Positions 53,452-61,759 of a stretch of 64,000 nucleotides of DNA are shown piece after piece; position 1 is the stretch's first letter, and every line of letters begins with the position of its first letter. The translations under genes and the position numbers were made by a program. The notes beneath the pieces are model-generated. The model was not told where the DNA came from. It saw nothing but the letters and a program-made list of their open reading frames with translations, and made no database searches. The stretch comes from Hymenobacter glacieicola. Its GTDB lineage: Bacteria > Bacteroidota > Bacteroidia > Cytophagales > Hymenobacteraceae. The DNA is taken from the NCBI RefSeq assembly GCF_014640315.1, contig NZ_BMGS01000013.1, forward strand, positions 1 through 64,000. Reading direction: 5' to 3'.

Positions 53452-54279
53452 ATGCTGTCTTTCCGCCCTACCTTCTTTGTTCTGCTGCTAAGCACGTTGC
53501 TGCTCGGCTCTTGCACCGGCTACCAGAAGCTGCTCAAGAGCACCGACGTGAACAAGAAGTACGAAGCTGCTATTCAGTACTATGAGAAAGGCGACTTTTT
53601 CAAGGCCGGCACGCTGCTCGAAGAGCTGATTCCGCTGCTGAAAGGCCGTCCGGAAGCGGAGAAGGCGCAGTTTTATTTTGCCAACACCAACTTCCGCCAG
53701 CGCAACTACACGCTGAGCGCCTACTATTTCAAGACCTTTTACGAGACGTACCCGAACTCCTCGTTTGCGGAGGAAGCGGCTTTCATGCAAGCCAAGTCTT
53801 TGTTTCGCGACTCCCCGGATTTTCAGCTGGACCAAACCAACACCTATTCGGCCCTGGAAGTCATTCAGGATTTCCTGAACCGCTTCCCCGAAAGCCGCTT
53901 CCGCGCCGAAACCGACGGCATGTCGCAGGAGCTGCAGAAGAAGCTGGAAAACAAAGCCTTCCGCGGCGCCCGCCTTTACTATGACCTGCGTTACTACCAG
54001 TCGGCGGTAACGGCCTTCACGGGTTTTCAGCAGCAGTATCCGGCCTCGGCTTTTGGCGAGCAGGCGGCCTTCCTCAAGCTCAGCGCCCAGTTTGATTTGG
54101 CCACGGAAAGCGTGGAAGAAAAGCAGCGGGAGCGGTACCTGGAAGCCATTGCCTTCTACCAGAATTTTATTGACGCTTTCCCGCAGAGCAAAAATCTAAA
54201 GGATGCCGAGCGTATGTACGACACGGCCCGCGACGCCGTAGCCAAGCTCAAGCCGGCTGAATCAACCGCCGCTAACTAA
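53452..54279 (+). CDS. bamD: Outer membrane protein assembly factor BamD
   Basis: A 275-residue lipoprotein of the beta-barrel assembly machine. The lipobox is LLLGSC with the Cys at about residue 21. TPR-like helix pairs follow: YEAAIQYYEKGDFFKAGTLL, AYYFKTFYETYPNSSFAEEA, VIQDFLNRFPESRFRAETDG and AIAFYQNFIDAFPQSKNLKD. ATG 53452 gives the lipoprotein signal and follows the promoter box directly. It heads a block rpoZ-coaC-coaB-DUF4835-recN typical of Bacteroidota. Confidence 0.92.
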   Translation: MLSFRPTFFVLLLSTLLLGSCTGYQKLLKSTDVNKKYEAAIQYYEKGDFFKAGTLLEELIPLLKGRPEAEKAQFYFANTNFRQRNYTLSAYYFKTFYETYPNSSFAEEAAFMQAKSLFRDSPDFQLDQTNTYSALEVIQDFLNRFPESRFRAETDGMSQELQKKLENKAFRGARLYYDLRYYQSAVTAFTGFQQQYPASAFGEQAAFLKLSAQFDLATESVEEKQRERYLEAIAFYQNFIDAFPQSKNLKDAERMYDTARDAVAKLKPAESTAAN

Positions 54280-54369
54280 GCGGTTAATTTGTGATGTGAT
54301 AACGAGCGGCTACCAGCACATCAGAAATTAGCATATTGACCCATCGACAAATCAGCCCATCAACTCCAT

Positions 54370-54717
54370 ATGAAGACTCCGAACAACGTACCCGCTTCTA
54401 TTGTGACCCGCAACATGTCGGACTTCACCCACGAGACTGGCAACGTGTATGAGAGCATTGCCATCATCTCGAAGCGCGCCAACCAGATTTCCGTGAAGCT
54501 GAAAGAAGAGCTGAACGGCAAGCTGGCCGAGTTTGCTACCACCGTCGACAACCTCGAAGAAGTGTTCGAAAACCGTGAGCAAATCGAAATTTCCAAGCAC
54601 TACGAGCGTCTGCCCAAGCCTACCAACCTGGCTGTAGAGGAGTTCCTGGAGGGCAAAGTGCACTTCCGCACGCCCGCTGAAGAGGAGCAGCTGCCCGAGG
54701 CCCGCAAGGCTGAGTAG
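54370..54717 (+). CDS. rpoZ: RNA polymerase omega subunit-like protein
   Basis: A 115-residue small protein of the Bacteroidota RpoZ/RPB6 type. SIVTRNMSDFTHETGNVYES and IAIISKRANQISVKLKEELN carry the conserved omega helix (A-x-x-R-A-x-Q-I). A helical C-terminus follows. It helps assemble the RNA polymerase beta' subunit. It lies between bamD and coaC in its usual neighbourhood, and a palindromic element separates it from coaC. Confidence 0.88.
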   Translation: MKTPNNVPASIVTRNMSDFTHETGNVYESIAIISKRANQISVKLKEELNGKLAEFATTVDNLEEVFENREQIEISKHYERLPKPTNLAVEEFLEGKVHFRTPAEEEQLPEARKAE

Positions 54718-54745
54718 TTCGCGCCCTGTCTCGCACAACAAGTAG

Positions 54746-54835
54746 CGCCATGCTGAGTTCGGGAAGCCCGGTGCCCGCCTCGTTGGAAACCCTTTCCGAC
54801 GATTGCGCGCCGGGTTTCCCGAACTCAGCATGGCG
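54746..54835. repeat. Long inverted repeat, palindromic element copy 4
   Basis: 29-bp arms (54746-54774 and 54807-54835) with two mismatches, around a 32-base loop, with outer ends CGCCATGCTGAGTTCGGGAA and complement. Both mismatches would be G-U pairs in plus-strand RNA. It lies between rpoZ and coaC. Confidence 0.85.
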
Positions 54836-54863
54836 TTTTCATGGAATATAGCCTTACCCTCTG

Positions 54864-55418
54864 ATGGCTGAACTGCAAGGGCGCAAGATTCTGCTGGGCG
54901 TAAGCGGCAGCATTGCCGCGTATAAATCGGCTACGTTAGTGCGGCTGCTGGTAAAAGCCGGCGCCGAAGTGCAGGTGATTCTGACGCCTGCGGCCACCGC
55001 CTTCGTAACCCCGCTCACCCTGGCCACCTTGTCCAAGAATGCGGTACTACAGGGCTTTGTGAAGGATGAGCGGGGCGGAGAGTGGCACAATCACGTGCAC
55101 CTGGGTTTGTGGGCCGATGCGCTGGTAATAGCTCCGGCCTCGGCTAACACGCTGGCACACTTGGCAAATGGCCTCTGCGATACCCTGCTCGATGCCGTTT
55201 ACCTCTCGGCCCGCTGCCCGGTGTTTGTAGCCCCGGCCATGGACCTGGACATGTACCAGCACCCGGCTACCCAGGCTAACCTAAGCCGCTTGCGCCAGTA
55301 CGGCAACCACATCTGGGAGTCGCCGGCGGGGGAGCTGGCCAGTGGCCTGAGCGGCCCGGGCCGCATGCTGGAGCCGGAGCAGATTGTAATCGAGCTAAAG
55401 CAATTCTTTGCCGAATAG
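54864..55418 (+). CDS. coaC: Phosphopantothenoylcysteine decarboxylase (CoaC)
   Basis: A 184-residue flavoprotein catalysing the decarboxylation step of coenzyme A synthesis. RKILLGVSGSIAAYKSATLV is the FMN-binding start, WHNHVHLGLWADALVIAPAS carries the catalytic His, and ANTLAHLANGLCDTLL and VFVAPAMDLDMYQHPATQ are the substrate blocks (Asp in place of the usual Asn of PxMN). It ends with TAG at 55416. The next gene, coaB, is in the same reading frame with no other stop between, so the pair is a CoaBC fusion divided by one amber codon. Confidence 0.9.
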   Translation: MAELQGRKILLGVSGSIAAYKSATLVRLLVKAGAEVQVILTPAATAFVTPLTLATLSKNAVLQGFVKDERGGEWHNHVHLGLWADALVIAPASANTLAHLANGLCDTLLDAVYLSARCPVFVAPAMDLDMYQHPATQANLSRLRQYGNHIWESPAGELASGLSGPGRMLEPEQIVIELKQFFAE

Positions 55419-55454
55419 TCTATCTTATCGGCCCTCTTGGCTGACTTATTTCTG

Positions 55455-56114
55455 ATGGAAACCTTGCGCGTTCTGATTACTGCCGGTCCTACTTATGAGC
55501 CTCTGGACCCCGTCCGCTTTATCGGGAACCATAGCACCGGCAAAATGGGCTACGCGCTGGCCGAAACCTTTGCCGCCGCCGGCGCGGTAGTGGACCTGAT
55601 CAGCGGCCCTACCAGTCTGCCCGATCCGGCCTCATCGAGCATCCGGGTGCAGCGCGTGCAAACTGCCGACGAAATGTACGCCGCCGCTGCCGCCGTAGCC
55701 GCCGCGGCCGACGTCTGGGTTTTTGCCGCGGCCGTAGCAGATTACAAGCCGGCGCAGGTGGCGGAAAACAAAATCAAGAAAGCTGGCGACACGCTTACCC
55801 TGGAACTGGTCAAGAACGTGGACATTGCCGCTACCCTGGGCAAAACCAAGCGGCCCGAACAATTTTCGGTAGGTTTTGCGTTGGAGACAAACAATGAGCG
55901 GGCGCACGCGCTGGAAAAGCTTCAGCGCAAGAACTTTGACCTGGTCGTCCTCAACTCCTTGCGTGACCCCGGGGCCGGTTTCCGTCATGACACCAACAAG
56001 GTAACCTTGCTGGGGGCCGATGGAGCGGTAACTACCTTTGAGTTGAAGCCCAAAACAGAAGTAGCCCACGACATTGTGCGTACCGTTTTAGCCCGCTTGC
56101 CCCACCATGCGTAA
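55455..56114 (+). CDS. coaB: Phosphopantothenate-cysteine ligase (CoaB)
   Basis: A 219-residue enzyme that joins cysteine to phosphopantothenate using CTP (or ATP). The motifs are VLITAGPTYEPLDPVRFIGN, NHSTGKMGYALAE and AVADYKPAQVAENKIKKAGD with the conserved KIKK lysines. KNFDLVVLNSLRDPGAGFRH is a further conserved block. ATG 55455 starts at the domain; the same frame is open back to the coaC stop, with a TTG at 55437 as another start. It overlaps the DUF4835 gene by 8 bases. Confidence 0.9.
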   Translation: METLRVLITAGPTYEPLDPVRFIGNHSTGKMGYALAETFAAAGAVVDLISGPTSLPDPASSSIRVQRVQTADEMYAAAAAVAAAADVWVFAAAVADYKPAQVAENKIKKAGDTLTLELVKNVDIAATLGKTKRPEQFSVGFALETNNERAHALEKLQRKNFDLVVLNSLRDPGAGFRHDTNKVTLLGADGAVTTFELKPKTEVAHDIVRTVLARLPHHA

Positions 56115-57036
56115 CCTTGCCCTGCTGTCCTGTCTGCTGCTGTTGCCGGCCTTACTGCTGACCCGTTCTGCCCACGCTCAAGAACTGCAGGCGGAGGTAG
56201 CCATTTCCACGGAAAACGTGACCATTGCCGACCGGCAGCTGGTGCAGCAGATGCGCAACGACATGCAGGCCTTTCTGAACACCCGCTCCTTTACCAACCA
56301 AACGTACCGGCCGGAGGAGCGGATTCGCTGTAAGTTCTTCGTGGGCATTACGGAAATTCCGCAGAACGGCACTTACCGGGCCACAGTGCGCATCCTGAGC
56401 ACCCGCCCGGTGTACGGCACCGGCTACGAAACCAACGTGCTTAGCTTTGCCGACCGGGGCTGGATTTTCAATTACTCGCCCCAGAACCCGATTGACTACT
56501 CCGAGAATACCTTCGTCGGTAACCTGTCGTCGTTGCTGGCTTTCTATGCCTATATCGTCATTGGCATGGACCAGGACAGCTTTTCGCCCCTGAGCGGCTC
56601 GGCGTACTACGACCGGGCCCGCAACATTCTGACCAATGCTTCCTCCCAAAACGTGACCAATGAGGCCGATGAGGGCTGGAAGGACGGGAACAACGGCAAC
56701 CGCTACTGGCTGCTCAATAACTTGCAGGACCCGCAGTTGGAGGCCTTCCGCAGCGGTATGTACGCCTACTACCGACAGGGCATGGACGTGTTCATCACCA
56801 AGCCCGAGGAAGCCCGCACCACCATTACTACCGCCTTGCAGGGCGTGCAACAAGCCGTGCAGCGCCGGCCGGGTACGCTGCTAGCCCGTGCCTTCTTCAC
56901 TACTAAGGCCGACGAAATAGCCAATATCTTCCGCACCAGTCCCGACCAGCAGCAGAAGACGCAGGTAGTTACCCTGCTGTCGGAGACGGACCCGACTAAT
57001 TCGGCTAAGTACCAGGCTATCCTGCGGCAGCCGTAA
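56107..57036 (+). CDS. DUF4835 family exported protein
   Basis: A 309-residue protein with signal peptide MRNLALLSCLLLLPALLLTR, matching the Bacteroidota DUF4835 family. ELQAEVAISTENVTIADRQL, PVYGTGYETNVLSFADRGWI and VIGMDQDSFSPLSGSAYYDR are distinctive conserved blocks. The function is unknown; its fixed place between coaB and recN suggests that it is an envelope protein carried in a conserved operon. Its start overlaps the coaB end by 8 bases. Confidence 0.88.
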   Translation: MRNLALLSCLLLLPALLLTRSAHAQELQAEVAISTENVTIADRQLVQQMRNDMQAFLNTRSFTNQTYRPEERIRCKFFVGITEIPQNGTYRATVRILSTRPVYGTGYETNVLSFADRGWIFNYSPQNPIDYSENTFVGNLSSLLAFYAYIVIGMDQDSFSPLSGSAYYDRARNILTNASSQNVTNEADEGWKDGNNGNRYWLLNNLQDPQLEAFRSGMYAYYRQGMDVFITKPEEARTTITTALQGVQQAVQRRPGTLLARAFFTTKADEIANIFRTSPDQQQKTQVVTLLSETDPTNSAKYQAILRQP

Positions 57037-57087
57037 GCAGGCTCAAAAAAAGATTCAGCGAAAATAGTTAGCAATTAACTAAGTGAG

Positions 57088-57112
57088 CTAGTAGCTTTGC
57101 TAAAGCTACTAG
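57088..57112. promoter_or_regulatory. 25-bp perfect palindrome covering the recN -7 box, candidate operator
   Basis: Arms CTAGTAGCTTT (57088-57098) and AAAGCTACTAG (57102-57112) around GCT. The perfect -7 box TAGCTTTG occupies 57092-57099, inside the palindrome. A second small palindrome (AGTTA-N5-TAACT) lies just upstream at about 57066-57080. A dimeric repressor binding here would block recN transcription. Confidence 0.55.
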
Positions 57113-57187
57113 ACTAGGCTGTGCCTGGCCCGTAGCTTTTCCCTTTTGTTTGCTACGGCCGGCTGTTCGGCCCTCACGTGGATTGCT

Positions 57188-58861
57188 ATGCTCGTTGACC
57201 TGCGCATCCGAAACTACGCCCTGATTGAGCAGCTGCAGCTGCAACCCTCGGCCCTTCTGAATATTATTACCGGCGAAACTGGCGCGGGCAAGTCTATCAT
57301 GCTCGGGGCCATTGGTCTCTTGCTCGGCAACCGGGCCGATTCGCGCATGCTCTTCGACACGGAGAAAAAGTGCGTGATTGAAGGCCAGTTCGACATCAGC
57401 AGCTACCAGCTGCAGGACATCTTCGAAGCCGAAGACCTCGACTACGACACCCAGTGCATTCTGCGCCGCGAGATTAGTCCGGCCGGCAAGTCGCGCGCCT
57501 TTGTGAACGACACGCCCGTGACGCTGGAAACCCTGCGTAACATCGGGGCCAACCTCATGGATATTCACTCCCAGCACGACACGCTCTTGCTCGGGGATGC
57601 TGTGTTTCAGCTAAACCTACTGGATTTATACGCCGGTCTGGTGCCTACCCGCGCTCAGTACAGCAACGCCTACCGCCAGTACCGCAAGCTGGAGGCCGAC
57701 CTGAAAGCCTTGGAAGACCAGGTAGCCCAAGCCAACAAGGAGCTGGACTACCATAGTTTTCTGCTTAGCGAGCTGGAGGATGCCCGCCTCGACAATGAGC
57801 AGCAGGACGAGCTGGAGCAAGAGGTAAAGGAGCTGGAGCACGCCGAGGAAATCAAGTTTAAGCTTACGTCGGCCCTGCAAAGCCTGACGGAAAGCGAGTA
57901 CTGCGCCACCAGCGGCTTGAAGGAAGCCGCTACTCTGCTGGGCCAAATTACTGCCTACTCAGAGCAGGCCCGGGAGTTGAAAAACCGCCTTGACAGCTGC
58001 CTGATTGAGCTGCATGATATTGCCGATGAAATTGAGGTAGTAGAGCGCCGCACCGAAGGCGACCCCGCCCGCATTGACGAGCTGCAGAGCCGCCTGAATG
58101 TGCTCTACAACCTGCAGCGCAAGCACCAAGTCCGCGACGTGGTGGCTCTGCTGGCCGTGCGCTCTGACCTGCGCGACAAGGTAGGCTCCGTGCTCAACCT
58201 GGACAAGCAAATCAACCGCCTCCGCCGCGACGCGGAAGGGGCCCTGGCCACCGTAAAAAAGCAAGCGGGCCGCCTATCGGAAGCGCGCCGCAAGGTATTC
58301 CCGAAGTTCGAAAAGGAGCTGGTAGCCCTGCTGGCTGACCTGGGTATGCCCAACTCGCGCATCGTGGTGCAGCACCAGGAAGGTCCGCCCGCTACCAGCG
58401 GCATCGACGTCGTCAGCATCCTGTTCACGGCCAACAAAGGCGCTCAGCCCCAAACCCTGAGCAAAGCCGCTTCGGGCGGTGAATTCTCGCGGTTGATGCT
58501 GTGCATCAAGTACATGCTGGCCGATAAGACAGCGCTGCCGACCATTGTATTCGACGAAATTGATACCGGCATCAGCGGGGAAATTGCCGTGAAAGTGGGC
58601 CGCATGATGCAACAGATGGCCCGCAAGCACCAGCTCATTACCATCAGTCACCTGCCCCAGATGGCCGCCGCCGGCGACGCTCACTATTTCGTGTACAAGG
58701 AAGACCGCGCCGACCGCACCGTGAGCAATATCCGGGTGCTGAACCTGGAGGAGCGGATTCAGGAAATTGCCCAGATGATTTCGGGCGCCAACCCCAGCCA
58801 GCACGCCTACCAGAGTGCCCGCGAGCTACTGGCCATGCGCGGCGAGGAATTGGTAGGGTAG
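57188..58861 (+). CDS. recN: DNA repair protein RecN
   Basis: A 557-residue SMC-like ATPase used in double-strand break repair. The Walker A is ITGETGAGKSIMLGAIG, the central coiled coil spans about residues 145-370 (QQDELEQEVKELEHAEEIKF), the signature is LSKAASGGEFSRLMLCIK, and Walker B IVFDEIDTGISGEIAVKVG. ISHLPQMAAAGDAHYFVYKE is the switch. ATG 57188 gives the normal start MLVDLRIRNYALIEQL. A palindrome-embedded promoter box lies 90 bases upstream. Confidence 0.96.
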   Translation: MLVDLRIRNYALIEQLQLQPSALLNIITGETGAGKSIMLGAIGLLLGNRADSRMLFDTEKKCVIEGQFDISSYQLQDIFEAEDLDYDTQCILRREISPAGKSRAFVNDTPVTLETLRNIGANLMDIHSQHDTLLLGDAVFQLNLLDLYAGLVPTRAQYSNAYRQYRKLEADLKALEDQVAQANKELDYHSFLLSELEDARLDNEQQDELEQEVKELEHAEEIKFKLTSALQSLTESEYCATSGLKEAATLLGQITAYSEQARELKNRLDSCLIELHDIADEIEVVERRTEGDPARIDELQSRLNVLYNLQRKHQVRDVVALLAVRSDLRDKVGSVLNLDKQINRLRRDAEGALATVKKQAGRLSEARRKVFPKFEKELVALLADLGMPNSRIVVQHQEGPPATSGIDVVSILFTANKGAQPQTLSKAASGGEFSRLMLCIKYMLADKTALPTIVFDEIDTGISGEIAVKVGRMMQQMARKHQLITISHLPQMAAAGDAHYFVYKEDRADRTVSNIRVLNLEERIQEIAQMISGANPSQHAYQSARELLAMRGEELVG

Positions 58862-58994
58862 CGGCGAAATTGTGACATGGTGAAATTGTGAATTAGTGAA
58901 TGGCTAACTTGGCAGCCGCTAAACTGGAGTTTCAAACGGTGCAGTGGAGTCCAATACATCAACGCACCTTTTCACTATCTCACCCTCTCACCAC

Positions 58995-59825
58995 ATGTCT
59001 AACAACTTACTCGCTGGCAAAGTCGGCATCATTTCAGGCGCGCTCAACGAAGATTCCATTGCCTGGAAAGTAGCCCTGAAGGCCCACGCCGAAGGGGCCC
59101 GCTTTGTGCTCACCAACGCCCCGCTGGCCATGCGCATGGGCGAAATCAACAAGCTTTCGGAGCAGTGCAACGCGCCCATCATCCCGGCCGATGCTACCTC
59201 TATGGAGGACCTGGAAAAGCTGTTCAGCGGTGCCCAGGAGCAGCTGGGTGGCAAGCTTGATTTCGTGTTGCACAGCATTGGCATGAGCGCCAACATCCGC
59301 AAGGGCAAGCACTACGGCGAGCTGAACTACGAGTGGTTTCAGAAGACCCTGGACGTATCAGCCCTGTCGTTCCACAAAATGCTGGCCGTAGCGGAAAAGC
59401 AGGACGCCTTGAACGAGTGGGGCTCGGTAGTAGCGCTGAGCTACATTGCCGCCCAGCGCGCCTTCCTCGACTACACGGATATGTCGCAGGCCAAAGCCGT
59501 GCTCGAAAGCATTGCCCGCAGCTACGGGCAGCGCCTGGGTAAGCTTAAGAAAGTACGCGTAAACACGATTTCTCAGTCGCCGACCAAAACCACGGCCGGC
59601 ACCGGCATCAGTGGCTTCGACGCTTTCTACGAGTACGCCAACAAACTGTCGCCCCTGGGCAACGCCCCCGCCGAGGCCTGCGCCGACTACTGCATCAGCC
59701 TGTTTTCGGACCTGACCCGCTACGTGACCATGCAGAACCTCATGCACGACGGCGGCTTCAGCACCACCGGTATTTCGGAGGAAATCGTGGAGGCCATTAC
59801 CGCCAGCATGTCGCAGAACTCGTAA
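58995..59825 (+). CDS. fabI: Enoyl-[acyl-carrier-protein] reductase (FabI)
   Basis: A 276-residue NADH-dependent enoyl reductase completing each cycle of fatty acid synthesis. The cofactor site is GKVGIISGALNEDSIAWKVA, the SIG motif LDFVLHSIGMSA, and the catalytic Tyr-x6-Lys pair lies in FLDYTDMSQAKAVLE. ISQSPTKTTAGTGISGF is the substrate loop. ATG 58995 begins the typical N-terminus; an in-frame start at 58944 adds no recognisable residues. Confidence 0.95.
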   Translation: MSNNLLAGKVGIISGALNEDSIAWKVALKAHAEGARFVLTNAPLAMRMGEINKLSEQCNAPIIPADATSMEDLEKLFSGAQEQLGGKLDFVLHSIGMSANIRKGKHYGELNYEWFQKTLDVSALSFHKMLAVAEKQDALNEWGSVVALSYIAAQRAFLDYTDMSQAKAVLESIARSYGQRLGKLKKVRVNTISQSPTKTTAGTGISGFDAFYEYANKLSPLGNAPAEACADYCISLFSDLTRYVTMQNLMHDGGFSTTGISEEIVEAITASMSQNS

Positions 59826-59847
59826 GTGTTTATGCCCCATTGCTTAT

Positions 59848-59877
59848 AAAAAGCCCGGCCTGCAGGTCGGGCTTTTT
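59848..59877 (+). terminator. Terminator after fabI
   Basis: AAAAAGCCCG pairs with CGGGCTTTTT around a 10-base loop that itself contains the palindrome CCTGCAGG. Confidence 0.8.
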
Positions 59878-60244
59878 TCGTTTTATCCAGCGAATTGCGC
59901 TTCAATCTGTAGTTGGTCGTAATCCAGAATCAACTCATGGAAACGCTCATATAGGTGGCGCAGAAGGAATCAGCATCAGCAGTAGGAAAGGGAGTTTATG
60001 CTGTAAATTGAAGCGAAGGGAGATGTGCCAATCAGCAACTAAGGGACTCGCTACTGATACGCCGGGGTAACATGGCTGCAAGAAATGTGAAAGTGCAGAG
60101 GCCATAAAACAAATAAGTAGGCAAGAAGGCTCACGAAGTACAGCTCTTCTTCCCTAGCTCCTCCATATCCTCCGCCGCGCTAGGCCGTAGGACTAGGCAC
60201 CATCCGTAGCCGCCACGTGGCCGCTTGTTCCTACCCTATCTGCC
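59878..60244. other. Spacer between fabI and the P450 gene
   Basis: About 370 bases. On the minus strand, 59886-59970 reads FLLRHLYERFHELILDYDQL and six more residues to a TAA, preceded by a TGA. This short frame could be the tail of a lost gene but is too short to identify. Nothing else was recognised, and no clear promoter box precedes the P450 gene. Confidence 0.35.
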
Positions 60245-61576
60245 ATGCCCGAACTTATCCGCGACCCAAGCCTCGACAGCACCCTGGATGTACTGCGCGA
60301 AGGCTACCCCTTTTTGTATAATCGCAGCCAGCGCTTCGACTCCGACATTTTTCAGATTCAGCTGATGGGCATGAAGGCCATTTGTCTGCACGGAGCCGAA
60401 GCCGCCGAGCTGTTCTACAACCCTAAGCTTTTTATTCGGAAGGGAGCCATTCCGCGCCGGGTACAGACAACGCTCATGGGCATAGACGCTATTCAGACCC
60501 GCGACAACGGGGAGCACCGCTGCCGTAAGGAAATGTTTATGTCCTTGATGGAGCCCGCCAGCCGGCAGCGGCTGATGAGTTTGCTGGCCGAGCAATGGCA
60601 GCGCTATGCTCACCGCTGGGAGCAGATGGACAGGGTAGTGCTCTTCCGCGAAGCCCAGGAAATCCTGTGCCGAGCGGCTTGTGCCTGGGCTGGGGTGCCG
60701 CTAGAGGAAAAGGAAGTGCGCCTGCGCGCCCGCGACTTTGGCAACATGGTGGATGGCTTCGGCGGGGTAGGGCCCCGACACTGGCACGGCAAGCAGGCGC
60801 GCAGCCGCGGCGAAAAGTGGATGCGCAGCATTATTCGCGCCATTCGGAAGGGGACACTGCCGGTGCAGGAAGGTACGGCTGCCCACACCGTAGCCTGGTA
60901 TCGGGATGCAGAAGGCGAGTTACTGGATGTACAAATGGCCGCCATTGAGCTGATGAATGCCATTCGGCCCATTGTGGCCATTTCTACCTACATCACCTTC
61001 GCCGCCCTGGCCCTGCACGAGTACCCGCCTTACCGGCAGCTGCTGCGCGACCCCGCCGAGGACTACGCTGAGCTGTTTGTGCAGGAAGTGCGGCGCTATT
61101 TTCCGTTCACGCCGTTTGTGGGCGCGCTGGTGCGCGAGGATTTTACCTGGCACGGCTTCGAGTTTCCGAAAGGCACGATGGTGCTGCTGGATGTGTACGG
61201 CACCCTCCGCGACGAACGGTGGTGGCAGGACCCCGAGGTGTTCTGGCCCGAGCGGTTCCGGCAGTGGCAAGGAAGCCCCTACGACTTTATTCCGCAGGGA
61301 GGCGGCGAGTATCTGACGGGCCACCGCTGCGCCGGCGAGTGGATTACCATCGAGGCCATGAAGCAAGCCGTGCTGTTTCTCAACGACGGTATCCGCTACG
61401 ACGTGCCAGCCCAAGACCTCAGTTATGACCTGACGCGCATGCCCACGCTACCCGCCAGCGGCTTCGTGATGACGGAAGTGCGCGCCACCGGCAAAGGTGC
61501 CTTGAACCTGCTGCCCACGCCCGCGGCCGGCAGTAACGTAGCCGTTGCGGCCGGTTGCCCGTTTCACAAGGGGTAA
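60245..61576 (+). CDS. Cytochrome P450 of the CYP152 type (fatty-acid peroxygenase)
   Basis: A 443-residue P450 resembling P450-BSbeta, P450-SPalpha and OleT along its length. The haem Cys (C362) lies in GGGEYLTGHRCAGEWITIEA. The I helix reads LMNAIRPIVAISTYITFAAL, with Arg-Pro (R241-P242) replacing the usual acid-alcohol pair, as in enzymes that use hydrogen peroxide and bind the fatty-acid carboxylate through Arg. The residue matching OleT His85 is Gln84 (DAIQTRDNG), as in the hydroxylating BSbeta. Alpha/beta-hydroxylation of fatty acids is therefore expected rather than decarboxylation (inference). No reductase partner gene is adjacent, as expected. A short tail ends GCPFHKG. Confidence 0.9.
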   Translation: MPELIRDPSLDSTLDVLREGYPFLYNRSQRFDSDIFQIQLMGMKAICLHGAEAAELFYNPKLFIRKGAIPRRVQTTLMGIDAIQTRDNGEHRCRKEMFMSLMEPASRQRLMSLLAEQWQRYAHRWEQMDRVVLFREAQEILCRAACAWAGVPLEEKEVRLRARDFGNMVDGFGGVGPRHWHGKQARSRGEKWMRSIIRAIRKGTLPVQEGTAAHTVAWYRDAEGELLDVQMAAIELMNAIRPIVAISTYITFAALALHEYPPYRQLLRDPAEDYAELFVQEVRRYFPFTPFVGALVREDFTWHGFEFPKGTMVLLDVYGTLRDERWWQDPEVFWPERFRQWQGSPYDFIPQGGGEYLTGHRCAGEWITIEAMKQAVLFLNDGIRYDVPAQDLSYDLTRMPTLPASGFVMTEVRATGKGALNLLPTPAAGSNVAVAAGCPFHKG

Positions 61577-61600
61577 GCAAATGCCTTCAGGTAGTTAGTA

Positions 61601-61643
61601 AAGCCGTCCCAGATCCTGCCATGTAGCGGACCTGGGGCGGCTT
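61601..61643 (+). terminator. Hairpin after the P450 gene
   Basis: AAGCCGTCCCAG pairs with CTGGGGCGGCTT, one mismatch, around a 19-base loop. Probable terminator. Confidence 0.5.
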
Positions 61644-61759
61644 ACGTGTTAGGTAGGGTCTGACAACGTTCCCGACAACGTTTGCGCGGAAATAGCGGGG
61701 TGCAAGCAACTGAATCCAGCGGATTTCCAATAAGTTGCCGCTCTACCCACTTGTGCGCT

